NCBI GenBank assembly: GCA_023229435.1
Contig: JALNZF010000016.1
Location: 1-64,000, forward strand
Direction of reading: 5' to 3'
DNA: 64,000 nucleotides
DNA from: Nitrospirota bacterium
Lineage (GTDB): Bacteria; Nitrospirota; UBA9217
The notes under the pieces are model-generated. The model did no database searches. It was given only the letters and a program-made list of their open reading frames with translations, and was not told the origin of the DNA. Positions 28,770-36,983 of this stretch are shown piece by piece. The position numbers and the translations under genes were made by a program. Within the stretch, counting starts at the first letter, position 1. The number at the start of each line of letters is the position of its first letter.

Positions 28770-30062
28770 TTATTTCTTCGCCATCCTCACCCGGATGGTA
28801 TTCCCGTGCGCCTCCAGCCCTTCCACGTCCGCGATCTGCATCACGGCTTCGCCCACCTTGTCCAGGCCCTCTTTTGTATAGAAGATAAGGCTGGATTTTT
28901 TCATGAAGCTGTCCGTGGACAGGGGCGAAAAGAACCGGGCCGTGCCGCCCGTGGGGAGCACGTGGTTCGGGCCGGCGATATAGTCGCCCACCGACTCCGG
29001 CGTGTAGTGGCCGAGGAAGATGGCGCCCGCGTTCTTGATCAGCGCAAGGAGCTCAAACGGCTTCTCAACAGCAAGCTCCAGATGTTCCGGCGCGATGGAG
29101 TTGGAAACCGCGGCAGCCTCCTGCAGGTCGCCCACGATCACGATCACGCCGAACCGGTCGATGGCCTTGCGGGCGATCTCTTTCCTGCCCAGGTTAGCAA
29201 GCTGACGCTCGACCTCGGCATCCGTTTTTTCCGCAAGCTCACGCGAGGTGGTGACGAGGATCGAGGATGCCAGTTCATCGTGCTCCGCCTGCGACAGCAG
29301 GTCCGAGGCAACGAACTCCGGGTTTGCCGATTGGTCGGCGATGACTAGGATCTCGCTCGGCCCTGCGATCATGTCGATGTCCACCTGGCCGAAGACGTAC
29401 CGTTTGGCTGTGGCCACATAGATATTGCCCGGTCCCACGATCTTGTCCACCTTGGGGATCGTGGCAGTGCCGTAGGCCATGGCCGCGATCGCCTGCGCGC
29501 CGCCGATCTTGTAGATCTCGCTCACACCCGCGATATCAGCGGCAACGAGGATGTACGGGTTCATGGTACCACCCGGCACGGGAGAGCACATCACCAGATG
29601 CTCCACACCGGCTACCCTGGCCGGGATCACATTCATGAGCACCGTAGAGGGGTAGCACGCCTTGCCGCCGGGCACATAGACACCGGCACACTGGATCGGC
29701 CGCGCGAGCTGGCCGAGGATAACACCGTCGGCCTCCTGGCTGACCCAGGAGCTGATCTTCTGTTTTTCATGGAAGGCGCGGATGTTCTGCGCCGCGAGCT
29801 TCAGCGCGTCCACCTTCTTTGTTTCGACGTTGGTATAGGCATTCCTGATCTCCTCGGGAGAAATCTTGAGGTCCTTGAGCGCGAGGGTCACCCGGTCGAA
29901 CTTCTCGGTGTATTCGAGCACCGCGGGGTCTCCATGCTTGCGAACGCGCTCGACGACCTCTTTCACGACAATGGCGACTTCCTCAGTCGCGGTCTCGCCG
30001 CGGTTGATGATCCGCTTGAGTTCAGCGACGATGTCTTTTTGCTGTGAGTCGATGATCTTCAT
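28770..30062 (-). CDS. hisD: histidinol dehydrogenase HisD
   Basis: HisD oxidises histidinol to histidine in two NAD-dependent steps at a zinc site. The 430-residue protein has the family signature in the region IAGPSEILVIADQSANPEFVA near 240, the zinc-ligand area LLSQAEHDE near 258, and VGDYIAGPNHVLPTGGTARF near 360 with the catalytic His. Length matches the family. It is the first his gene after murA on the minus strand. Confidence 0.95.
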   Translation of the reverse strand: MKIIDSQQKDIVAELKRIINRGETATEEVAIVVKEVVERVRKHGDPAVLEYTEKFDRVTLALKDLKISPEEIRNAYTNVETKKVDALKLAAQNIRAFHEKQKISSWVSQEADGVILGQLARPIQCAGVYVPGGKACYPSTVLMNVIPARVAGVEHLVMCSPVPGGTMNPYILVAADIAGVSEIYKIGGAQAIAAMAYGTATIPKVDKIVGPGNIYVATAKRYVFGQVDIDMIAGPSEILVIADQSANPEFVASDLLSQAEHDELASSILVTTSRELAEKTDAEVERQLANLGRKEIARKAIDRFGVIVIVGDLQEAAAVSNSIAPEHLELAVEKPFELLALIKNAGAIFLGHYTPESVGDYIAGPNHVLPTGGTARFFSPLSTDSFMKKSSLIFYTKEGLDKVGEAVMQIADVEGLEAHGNTIRVRMAKK

Positions 30063-30076
30063 ACAACCTCTTTAAT

Positions 30077-30125
30077 TTCGGATTTCGGATTTTAAATCCG
30101 CATTCCGCAATCTGCAATCCGCAAT
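30077..30125. repeat. heptanucleotide array pair between murA and hisD, TTCGGAT/CCGCAAT
   Basis: Seven consecutive units in register: TTCGGAT twice, TTTAAAT, then CCGCATT, CCGCAAT, CTGCAAT, CCGCAAT. The array occupies most of the junction. Confidence 0.92.
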
Positions 30126-30129
30126 CGGC

Positions 30130-31377
30130 TTACACTCTCTTAATGTCCGCCCCCAGCGCCGAGAGCTTCTGCTCAATATTATCATATCCCCGGTCCAAAT
30201 GGTATATGCGCGATATCACGGTCTGTCCTTCGGCGGCGAGGCCGGCGAGGATGAGCGAGGCGCTTGCGCGCAGGTCCGTCGCCATCACCGGCGCCGCGGA
30301 AAGCTTCGGTACTCCCTTGATGATCGCGGTGCGTCCGTCGGTCTGGATGTCGGCCCCCATTCTCCGGAGTTCCGCCACATGCGTGAAACGGTTCTCGAAG
30401 ATGGTTTCGTTGATGACGCTCGTGCCTTCCGCCAGGGACACCAGGCTCATGATCTGCGCCTGCATGTCCGTGGGAAATCCGGGATACTCCAGGGTGGTGA
30501 CGTTCACGGGTTTGATCACGCGCTGACCAGTGACCTGGATCGTGCTGTCATCGGTCTTTATCAGTGCCCCTGTCTCGGATACTTTCGCGAGCACGGCATC
30601 GAGATGGCCGGGAAAACAGTTTTTGATCACGACCGTTCCGCTGGTTATGGCCGCGGCGATCACGAAGGTCCCGGTCTCGATCCTGTCCGGCATGACGGTG
30701 TAGTCCAGGGCATGAAGCTTCTCGACACCCTGTATCCTGATGATGTCCGTGCCCGCTCCCTCGATCTTCGCGCCCATCCGGACAAGGGCGTTCGCGAGGT
30801 CCACGATCTCGGGCTCCCGCGCTGCGTTCTCGAGGACCGTTTCCCCCTCCGCGAGCGAGGCGGCCATCATGATGTTCTCGGTGCCGGTCACGGTCACGGT
30901 GTCGAAATAAATATGCGCGCCGCGAAGCTTCTTCGCGCCGGCCACGACATAGCCGTGTTCGATCTCGACGGTCGCGCCGAGCTTTTCCAGGCCCATGAGG
31001 TGCAGGTTGATCGGCCGGGCTCCGATGGCGCATCCGCCGGGCAGCGACACGCGCGCCCTGCCCATGCGCGCCACAAGCGGCCCGAGCACCAGGACCGATG
31101 CCCGCATGGTCCGCACAAGATCGTAGGGCGCCTCGGGATTCGCCAATGCCGTGGAATCGATCAGGACATCACCGCCCTGCCGCTCGAAGGACACCCCCAT
31201 GTTCTGGAGGATCCTGCCGAAGGTCGTTACATCGGCCAGGCGCGGGACATTCGCTATCCGGTGTTTTCCTTCACAGAGAAGCGCTGCCGCAAGGATCGGC
31301 AGGGCGGCATTCTTGGCCCCGCTGATGAAGACTTCGCCGCTCAGTTTTTTTCCGCCGTTGATGTATATTGATTTCAT
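30130..31377 (-). CDS. murA: UDP-N-acetylglucosamine 1-carboxyvinyltransferase MurA
   Basis: MurA transfers enolpyruvate to UDP-GlcNAc, the first committed step of peptidoglycan synthesis and the target of fosfomycin. The 415-residue protein has the substrate Lys-Asn pair in GAKNAALPILAAALL near 22. It retains the catalytic cysteine in LPGGCAIGARPINLH near 117, the residue alkylated by fosfomycin, so no intrinsic Cys-to-Asp resistance change is seen. Length is standard. Confidence 0.96.
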   Translation of the reverse strand: MKSIYINGGKKLSGEVFISGAKNAALPILAAALLCEGKHRIANVPRLADVTTFGRILQNMGVSFERQGGDVLIDSTALANPEAPYDLVRTMRASVLVLGPLVARMGRARVSLPGGCAIGARPINLHLMGLEKLGATVEIEHGYVVAGAKKLRGAHIYFDTVTVTGTENIMMAASLAEGETVLENAAREPEIVDLANALVRMGAKIEGAGTDIIRIQGVEKLHALDYTVMPDRIETGTFVIAAAITSGTVVIKNCFPGHLDAVLAKVSETGALIKTDDSTIQVTGQRVIKPVNVTTLEYPGFPTDMQAQIMSLVSLAEGTSVINETIFENRFTHVAELRRMGADIQTDGRTAIIKGVPKLSAAPVMATDLRASASLILAGLAAEGQTVISRIYHLDRGYDNIEQKLSALGADIKRV

Positions 31378-31389
31378 GGTATTTACTCA

Positions 31390-31495
31390 GGTTGTCAGGT
31401 TCACGGTTCAAGGTTTATGGTTTAGGCTGAATAAACGTCAAACGGGGTTCATGATTATCCAACCCTGAACCGTGAACCTGAAACTTTGAACCTGG
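31390..31495. repeat. heptanucleotide element between prmC and murA, GGTTCA family
   Basis: Units run GGTTGTC, AGGTTCA, CGGTTCA, AGGTTTA, TGGTTTA in 7-base register. The far side has complementary CCCTGAACCGTGAACCTG. The left part, through GGCTGAATAA, is the reverse complement of the right end of the larger element between pilM and pilN. Confidence 0.88.
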
Positions 31496-31498
31496 CTC

Positions 31499-32362
31499 TT
31501 ATGCCTTTCTTGCCACGATCACTCTTTCGATTCCCGCCAGGTCCTTCAGGACCCCGGGTTTGTCGTATGCGCCGGTTGTTTCAATCATCCGCGTGAGCGC
31601 CTCTGCCTGACCCAGTCCCATTTCCATAATGAGCGCGCCGCTCTTCTTCAGATACCCGGTCGCGTTCCTTATGATCCTCATCGCGATCTCCGTGCCCTCG
31701 TGACCGGCAATAAGCGCCATGGCAGGCTCGTACTCTCTCACCTCGGGCTGGAGTGTGGGCAGGTCGCCTGTCCGAACATAGGGCGGATTCGATACCATGA
31801 TATCAATGTGCCCGCGAATGTCCAGCTCTTCCAGCGGTTCGAAAAGGTCGCCCTCAAGAAATCGGATGCGATTTGCCACGCCATGATGACGGGCATTTTC
31901 TCTGGCAACTGCAAGGGCCTTCTCAGACGCATCGGTCGCGATAACGCGGGCAGAGGCCAGTTCTTTCGCCAGGCTCACGGCAATACAGCCTGAGCCGGTG
32001 CAGAGATCAACGATCCTGACCGGACTGTTCCGGTCCTGGACGAGCGCGAGTGCCGCTTCAACGATGAGTTCGGTCTCGGGCCTGGGGATGAGCACGTCAG
32101 GCGTGACCGTGAACTCAAGGCCCCAGAATTCCTGGTTGCCGATGATATGCTGAAGCGGTTCGCGCTTTGTTCTGCGTCGGATCGCTTCGTCAAAATCCCG
32201 CCGAGCTCTATCATCGAGCATATCGTCTCGATGGGTGATGAGCCAGACGCGGTCTTTCTTGATGATATGAGCGAGAAGCACTTCAGCGTCGAGCCGGGCA
32301 TGGGTTACGCCAGCTGCGGATAACCGGTTTGTCGCGTTGAGTATGGCTTCGATGATGGTCAC
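31499..32362 (-). CDS. prmC: peptide chain release factor N5-glutamine methyltransferase PrmC
   Basis: PrmC methylates the GGQ glutamine of release factors and is classically next to prfA, as here. The 287-residue protein has an N-terminal helical domain, LIPRPETELIVE near 80, the SAM-binding VDLCTGSGCIAVSLA near 113, and the catalytic NPPYV motif near 183. I chose the GTG at 32362 (reading TIIEAILNATNRL) because the longer frame to 32458 adds 32 residues that are translated repeat sequence. No strong ribosome site is seen at either start. Confidence 0.9.
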   Translation of the reverse strand: MTIIEAILNATNRLSAAGVTHARLDAEVLLAHIIKKDRVWLITHRDDMLDDRARRDFDEAIRRRTKREPLQHIIGNQEFWGLEFTVTPDVLIPRPETELIVEAALALVQDRNSPVRIVDLCTGSGCIAVSLAKELASARVIATDASEKALAVARENARHHGVANRIRFLEGDLFEPLEELDIRGHIDIMVSNPPYVRTGDLPTLQPEVREYEPAMALIAGHEGTEIAMRIIRNATGYLKKSGALIMEMGLGQAEALTRMIETTGAYDKPGVLKDLAGIERVIVARKA

Positions 32363-32390
32363 TTGTTCCCAGTACGGAGCGTAGCGTGCG

Positions 32391-32445
32391 GAATTTGGAA
32401 TATTGGGTGTTTGATTTTCACGTCGCATTCCGCACTCCGAATTCC
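32391..32445. repeat. heptanucleotide array between prfA and prmC, GCATTCC family
   Basis: GCATTCC, GCACTCC and GAATTCC occur in register on one side, with GGAATTTGGAATATT-like units on the other. This is the same family as the arrays in hisF and after ettA, in the opposite orientation. It creates an open N-terminal extension of prmC. Confidence 0.82.
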
Positions 32446-32454
32446 CCGCTGCAC

Positions 32455-33522
32455 TCAAAGATTTTTCAGCCGCTCCGCGTTCGCCGCCGCGGTCAGGCCG
32501 TCGATGAACTCGTCGATGTCGCCGTCCATAACGGAATCGAGCCGGTACAGCGACATCCCGATGCGGTGGTCCGTTACGCGGGTTTGCGGAAAGTTGTAGG
32601 TCCGGATCTTTTCACTGCGTTCTCCGGAGCCGACCTGTGACCTGCGGTCCTGGGCTGTTTCGGCGTCCTGCCTGGCCCGCTCCTTCTCCAGCAGCCGGGC
32701 CTTCAGGATCTTCATGGCCTTGATGCGGTTCTTGAGCTGCGATCGCTCGTCCTGGCACGCGACCACCTCGCCGGTGGGGATGTGGGTGATCCTGACGGCG
32801 GAGTAGGTGGTGTTCACACTTTGCCCGCCGGGACCGGATGAGCAGTAGGTATCGATGCGCAGGTCCTTCTGCTCGATGTTCACTTCAACGTCGTCGACTT
32901 CGGGCAGCACGGCCACGGTCACCGTGGAGGTGTGTATCCTGCCGCTGGATTCGGTTGTAGGCACACGCTGGACCCGGTGCACGCCGCTCTCGTATTTAAG
33001 CCTGCTGTACACTCCCTTGCCCTGGATCTGGGCGATGACCTCCTTTGCGCCGCCGACGCCGGTGGTGCTCATGTCCAGAAGGGTGACCTGCCAGCGCTTC
33101 TTCTCCGCATAGCGGGAATACATGCGGAACAGCTCGGCCGCGAAAAGCCCCGCTTCGTCGCCGCCCGCGCCGGCGCGGATCTCGAGGAAGATATTCCTGT
33201 CGTCCCGCGGATCCCTGGGCACGAGCATGAGCCGGAGTTCCTGTTCCAGGCGCTCGCTTTTCAGCGTGAGTTCCCTGAGCTCGGCCTCGGCCATTGCGCG
33301 CAGCTCGGGGTCCGACTGCTTGTCGTTGGTGATCTCCCCGGCCTCATGGACCTGCTTTACCAGGGCCCGGTAGGCACGGTAGTGGCTTACCACGTCCTCG
33401 ATGTCCGACCGCTCCTTGGAGTACTTCTGGTATTGCAGGTGGTCGGCAGCGACGACGGGATCGGACAGGAGCCTGGTCAGCTCGTCATATTTTTCCGCAA
33501 CTGCTTCTAATTTTTTGAACAT
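32455..33522 (-). CDS. prfA: peptide chain release factor 1
   Basis: RF1 releases the peptide at UAA and UAG codons. The protein (355 residues from the ATG at 33522, or 360 from an ATG five codons upstream) has the catalytic GGQ in SSGPGGQSVNTTYS near 232. The anticodon-like PxT motif is in RVPTTESSGRIH near 188, here Pro-Thr-Thr in place of the common Pro-Ala-Thr. The start MFKKLEAVAEKYDEL matches the usual RF1 N-terminus. It is immediately upstream of prmC. Confidence 0.95.
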   Translation of the reverse strand: MFKKLEAVAEKYDELTRLLSDPVVAADHLQYQKYSKERSDIEDVVSHYRAYRALVKQVHEAGEITNDKQSDPELRAMAEAELRELTLKSERLEQELRLMLVPRDPRDDRNIFLEIRAGAGGDEAGLFAAELFRMYSRYAEKKRWQVTLLDMSTTGVGGAKEVIAQIQGKGVYSRLKYESGVHRVQRVPTTESSGRIHTSTVTVAVLPEVDDVEVNIEQKDLRIDTYCSSGPGGQSVNTTYSAVRITHIPTGEVVACQDERSQLKNRIKAMKILKARLLEKERARQDAETAQDRRSQVGSGERSEKIRTYNFPQTRVTDHRIGMSLYRLDSVMDGDIDEFIDGLTAAANAERLKNL

Positions 33523-33537
33523 AATAAGTAAAGGCAT

Positions 33538-33614
33538 TTACCACAAAGGCACCAAGTCACGAAGAGAAGCCTTAAAATATTTTTTTCTTAGTGTCTTTGT
33601 GCCTTTGTGGTGAA
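33538..33614. repeat. palindromic repeat between DUF1385 gene and prfA (CACAAAGG, 8-bp period)
   Basis: CACAAAGG, CACCAAGT, CACGAAGA on the left pairs with TTAGTGT, CTTTGTGC, CTTTGTGG on the right. It is the clearest member of this family. Confidence 0.9.
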
Positions 33615-33633
33615 AGGTATTTAATCCGGAAAC

Positions 33634-33657
33634 AAAAAACCCCGCTTCAGCGGGGTT
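33634..33657 (-). terminator. terminator overlapping the DUF1385 stop codon
   Basis: On the minus strand AACCCCGC, the loop TGAA and GCGGGGTT are followed by TTTTTG. The TGA stop of the gene lies in the loop, so the 3' end of the coding sequence is part of the hairpin. Genes from prfA onward may need readthrough or their own promoter. Confidence 0.88.
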
Positions 33658-34552
33658 CCATCGCGAGGGCCTCATTCAGCGCCCTGATGGCGACCTCTAT
33701 CTGGTCATCCGACGGCTCTCGCGTCGTGAGGCGCTGAAGCCAGAGTCCGGGCAGCATCAGGGTTTTGATCAGAGGGTTCCCGCACTGCTTCGCGCTGTAC
33801 TTGATGAATTCATATCCCAGCCCCGCGATCAACGGCAGCAGGACGATCCGCGAAAGACCTTTTGCCCAGAGGGGCCAACTGCCCGGAATGAGCGAGAACA
33901 GGAGAATGGAAAGCACCATGACCGCGATCAGGAAGCTTGTGCCGCAGCGAGGGTGGATGCAGGAGTACTGCCGCGCGTTCTCGACCGTGAGTTCTTTCCC
34001 GGATTCATAGGCGGCGATGGACTTATGCTCCGCGCCGTGGTATTCGAAGACCCGCCGGATGTCTTTCATGAACGAGATGCCGGAAACATATCCCAGAAAC
34101 AGCCCTACCCGGAGAACACCGTCCGTAAGGTTGAACACGAGGCTGTTCTTATTGACCGTGTCGTAATACGAGCCGAGCAGGTTGGTCAGCAGGAGGGGGA
34201 GCGCCAGGAAGATGCCGAGGGAAAAGGCCAGCGCCACGACCATGGTACCGGCCATGGCAAGGGACCCGATCTCTTCTTTTTTTCCGTCTTCGCTTTCGAT
34301 CGCCTCGTTCGCCGAGAAATTGAGCGCCCGGATGCCGAGCCACAGCGCTTCAAACAGCGCCGCCGAACCCCGGATGATCTTTATCTTCAAGATCGGGAAC
34401 CGTTCGCCGAGCGGCTTGAGCTCCTGCTTGAAGACCACGATCCCGGCGTCGGGCTTACCGCCTTTGCGTACGGCCACGGTAAAAGCGCGCGGCGAGCGCA
34501 TCATCACGCCCTCGAGCACCGCCTGGCCGCCTATGGTTATTTTCTCAGACAA
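33647..34552 (-). CDS. DUF1385 family membrane protein (YqhQ-like)
   Basis: The 301-residue protein has the family N-terminus ITIGGQAVLEGVMMRSP. Membrane helices lie near residues 95-125, 140-160, 205-225 and 225-245. The conserved motif EYHGAEHKSIAAYE is near 173 and IHPRCGTSFL near 200; the His/Glu/Cys residues could bind metal. The molecular function is unknown. It sits between rpmE and prfA, a conserved position in many bacteria, which hints at a link to translation or the envelope. Confidence 0.88.
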   Translation of the reverse strand: MSEKITIGGQAVLEGVMMRSPRAFTVAVRKGGKPDAGIVVFKQELKPLGERFPILKIKIIRGSAALFEALWLGIRALNFSANEAIESEDGKKEEIGSLAMAGTMVVALAFSLGIFLALPLLLTNLLGSYYDTVNKNSLVFNLTDGVLRVGLFLGYVSGISFMKDIRRVFEYHGAEHKSIAAYESGKELTVENARQYSCIHPRCGTSFLIAVMVLSILLFSLIPGSWPLWAKGLSRIVLLPLIAGLGYEFIKYSAKQCGNPLIKTLMLPGLWLQRLTTREPSDDQIEVAIRALNEALAMEPR

Positions 34553-34716
34553 ATCCAGAACCTCGTCAAATGAAGAAGTGAAAATAACGCCTTGCGGTGA
34601 CGAGGCCCGTATCGTTAAGCGTCATGCGGCAACGGAGCGACAAAAACACGATGACGTCACCGCCTGACGAAACGGGCATCGTGACCGTTATCCCGCTCTG
34701 AGTGGGACTTGTCCAG

Positions 34717-34917
34717 TTATGCCTTGGTGTATTTTTTCCGGAACTTGTCGATGCGGCCTTCGGTATCGATGAGCTTCTGTTTGCCGGTGAAGAAGGGGTG
34801 GCAGACCGAGCAGATGTCAAGCCTGATACTCGGTTTGGTGGACCGGGTCTCGTATGCTTCGCCGCAGGCGCAGTGGACCGCCGACAGCTTGTAGTCCGGG
34901 TGAATTCCCTGTTTCAT
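34717..34917 (-). CDS. rpmE: 50S ribosomal protein L31, zinc-binding form
   Basis: The 66-residue L31 is of the C+ type, with cysteines at 16, 18, 36 and 39 that bind zinc. The start MKQGIHPDYKLSAV and the FFTGKQKLIDTEGRIDKF segment are diagnostic. A strong AGGAG site precedes the ATG. It follows rho in the minus-strand run, and a promoter candidate lies between the two genes. Confidence 0.96.
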   Translation of the reverse strand: MKQGIHPDYKLSAVHCACGEAYETRSTKPSIRLDICSVCHPFFTGKQKLIDTEGRIDKFRKKYTKA

Positions 34918-35012
34918 GGTTCAACTCCTCCTGATTATTCTTATGAAGCCACAACTGTCCTAATTTGGTTTCCAAGTCTTGCCGCATCATCCAAGGTTAC
35001 GGTAAGGTCGGA

Positions 35013-35041
35013 ATAATATACCAAAATACATAAAAATACAA
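35013..35041 (-). promoter_or_regulatory. sigma70-type promoter for rpmE
   Basis: On the minus strand TTGTAT and TATTAT are separated by 17 bp in a very A+T-rich stretch between rho and rpmE, about 95 bases upstream of rpmE. Confidence 0.5.
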
Positions 35042-35070
35042 GTAAAAAAATGACGGTAAAAAAATGACGG

Positions 35071-35089
35071 TTTCCCCTATCGGGGGAAA
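35071..35089 (-). terminator. possible weak terminator after rho
   Basis: A 7-bp stem (TTTCCCC with GGGGAAA) begins right after the rho stop. The T-run follows only after about six bases, so strength is doubtful. Confidence 0.4.
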
Positions 35090-35090
35090 A

Positions 35091-36341
35091 TCATTTGTTC
35101 ATCGAGTCAAGGAAATCCCTGTTCGTTTTGTTCTGTTTGAGCTTCTCGAGCAGGAACTCCATGCTCTCCACGGTGGAGAGCGGGTTCAGGACCTTTCTGA
35201 GGATCCACATGCGGTTCAGATCGTCCTTGTCCACGAGCAGTTCTTCCTTGCGGGTGCCGGACGCGTTGATGTCGATCGCCGGGAACACGCGTTTTTCGAC
35301 CAGCTTCCGGTCGAGATGGAGCTCCATGTTGCCGGTGCCTTTGAATTCCTCGAAGATCACATCGTCCATGCGGCTTCCCGTGTCCACGAGCGCCGTTGCC
35401 AGGATGGTGAGGCTGCCGCCGCCCCCTTCGATGCTCCGGGCCGCGCCGAAGAACCGCTTGGGCCTCTGGAGCGCATTGGCGTCCAGACCGCCGGAAAGCA
35501 CCTTGCCCGACGCCGGGATGATCGCGTTGTGCGCCCGCGCGAGACGGGTGACGCTGTCAAGCAGGATCACGACGTCCTTCTTGTGCTCAACAAGCCGCTT
35601 GGCCCGCTCGATGACCATGTCCGCGACCTGCACGTGCCTCTGGGGCGGCTCATCAAAAGTGGAGCTGATGATCTCGGCCTTGACCTGGCGCTGCCAGTCC
35701 GTGACTTCCTCGGGCCGCTCGTCGATCAGCAGCACGATGAGCTTGATGTCTTTATGGTTCTTCAGTATCGCTTTGGCGATTGACTGGAGCAGCATGGTCT
35801 TGCCGGTCCGGGGAGGGGCCACGATCATGCCGCGCTGACCCATGCCGATAGGCGTCACCAGGTCTATGGCGCGCGTGGTATATTCCGTCGGGATCGTTTC
35901 AAGCTTTATCTTTTTTTCAGGGTAGTAGGGAGTGAGGTTGTCGAAAAGGATCTTGCTTCGGGATATTTCGGGGTCCTCGTAGTTGATGGCGTCGACCTTG
36001 AGGAGCGCGAAATAACGTTCGCCCTCTTTCGGCGGCCGTATCTGGCCGGAGACCGTGTCCCCGGTCCGGATGTTGAACCTTCTTATCTGGGAGGGCGATA
36101 CGTAGATATCGTCGGGACCGGGGAGATAGTTATAATCGGGCGCCCGAAGGAAGCCGAAGCCGTCGGGCAGGATCTCGAGCACGCCTTCCCCGAAGATCAT
36201 GCCGTTCTTTTCCGTCTGCGCCTGCAGGATGGCGAAGATCAGCTCCTGTTTTCGCAGACCGCTGACACCTTCGACCTTGAGGTCGTTCGCCATCTCGGTC
36301 AATTCGGCGATGTTCTTTCCCTTCAATTCTACTAAATTCAT
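35091..36341 (-). CDS. rho: transcription termination factor Rho
   Basis: Rho is the hexameric RNA helicase that ends transcription. The 416-residue protein has an N-terminal helix-extended-loop domain, the RNA-binding cold-shock-like domain (about 48-125, GEGVLEILPDGFGFLR), Walker A APPRTGKTML near 170, and Walker B VVILLDSVTRLARA near 258. The R-loop region has GGGGSLT near 320. Length matches the standard form without insertions. It heads the minus-strand run and has a long leader of about 280 bases. Confidence 0.96.
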   Translation of the reverse strand: MNLVELKGKNIAELTEMANDLKVEGVSGLRKQELIFAILQAQTEKNGMIFGEGVLEILPDGFGFLRAPDYNYLPGPDDIYVSPSQIRRFNIRTGDTVSGQIRPPKEGERYFALLKVDAINYEDPEISRSKILFDNLTPYYPEKKIKLETIPTEYTTRAIDLVTPIGMGQRGMIVAPPRTGKTMLLQSIAKAILKNHKDIKLIVLLIDERPEEVTDWQRQVKAEIISSTFDEPPQRHVQVADMVIERAKRLVEHKKDVVILLDSVTRLARAHNAIIPASGKVLSGGLDANALQRPKRFFGAARSIEGGGGSLTILATALVDTGSRMDDVIFEEFKGTGNMELHLDRKLVEKRVFPAIDINASGTRKEELLVDKDDLNRMWILRKVLNPLSTVESMEFLLEKLKQNKTNRDFLDSMNK

Positions 36342-36626
36342 GGTTTTTGCTCCTTGGCCCGCGGTTTGCCGGGGCGTGCGCGGTCTGTACCTGGTGAGAG
36401 GTGGGTTATACTGCTCCTGTGGTTGTCATATGTAAGCGTTGTGTATGGCGTTCTGTTGGTTTTTTGCAAGGAGGCTGGTTCCGTCAGACCATCTGTCGGC
36501 GGTTTGCTTACGTGATAAAAAGACCTTTCTGTGTAAACGGTATGCTGTGTTTTTACCTGGTTATTATTGTGCTGGGTTTTGCAATAACACGGAGTTTTTG
36601 GTCAGGTTTACTCGATAACTCTAGGA

Positions 36627-36655
36627 AAGATACCCCAGAAAGCCGGATTTGTCAA
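36627..36655 (-). promoter_or_regulatory. sigma70-type promoter for rho
   Basis: On the minus strand a perfect TTGACA and TATCTT are separated by 17 bp. The start of transcription would leave about 280 bases of leader before the rho ATG, similar in scale to the autoregulated rho leader of E. coli. Confidence 0.65.
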
Positions 36656-36713
36656 TGATTTTATTTTGTATTGTTGCGGAATTCGTTTTTTTGTGATAAC
36701 GTTTAACAATTCA

Positions 36714-36929
36714 GGTTCAAAGTTCCAGGTTCACGGTTCACGGTTGGAAAGCCGTGATGAGCGGTCGATTTGAAGAGTAGACATCGATGAACGAATTTCA
36801 AAATGATGTATAAAAGGTTCAAAATTCCGGTGTAGTTTATTCAGCCTTAATCTTGAACTGGTTCGACTCATGCTCACCATCATGAGCGAAAGTCGAATGA
36901 CTTGAACCGTGAACCTGACAACCTGAGTA
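36714..36929. repeat. GGTTCA-family element upstream of pilC (about 215 bp)
   Basis: Five 7-base units in register (GGTTCAA, AGTTCCA, GGTTCAC, GGTTCAC, GGTTGGA) open the element. Complementary TTGAACC, GTGAACC, TGACAACC units close it. The interior (AAAGCCGTGA, CGATTTGAAGA, ATGAACGAATTTCAAAA, TTATTCAGCC) is shared with the element between pilM and pilN. Confidence 0.9.
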
Positions 36930-36983
36930 GTTTCGTTTGTCCTCAGTAGTCTGAAGTCTGACGCATGATGTGGAGATTCGTAC

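Larger units (their letters stand above)
36342..36983. other. rho leader and repeat-rich gap upstream of pilC
   Basis: This 640-base gap holds the rho promoter and its long untranslated leader, then a large GGTTCA-type repeat element reaching to within about 55 bases of pilC. No gene is supported. Confidence 0.7.

Noticed and set aside
30199..31371. Plus-strand open frame of 390 codons
   Set aside because: It lies antisense to murA, whose motifs are complete, and its composition (Gly/His/Arg/Asp-rich) is not protein-like.
32363..32458. N-terminal extension of PrmC
   Set aside because: The 32 residues come from a heptamer array and its spacer; the PrmC family starts near TIIEAIL.
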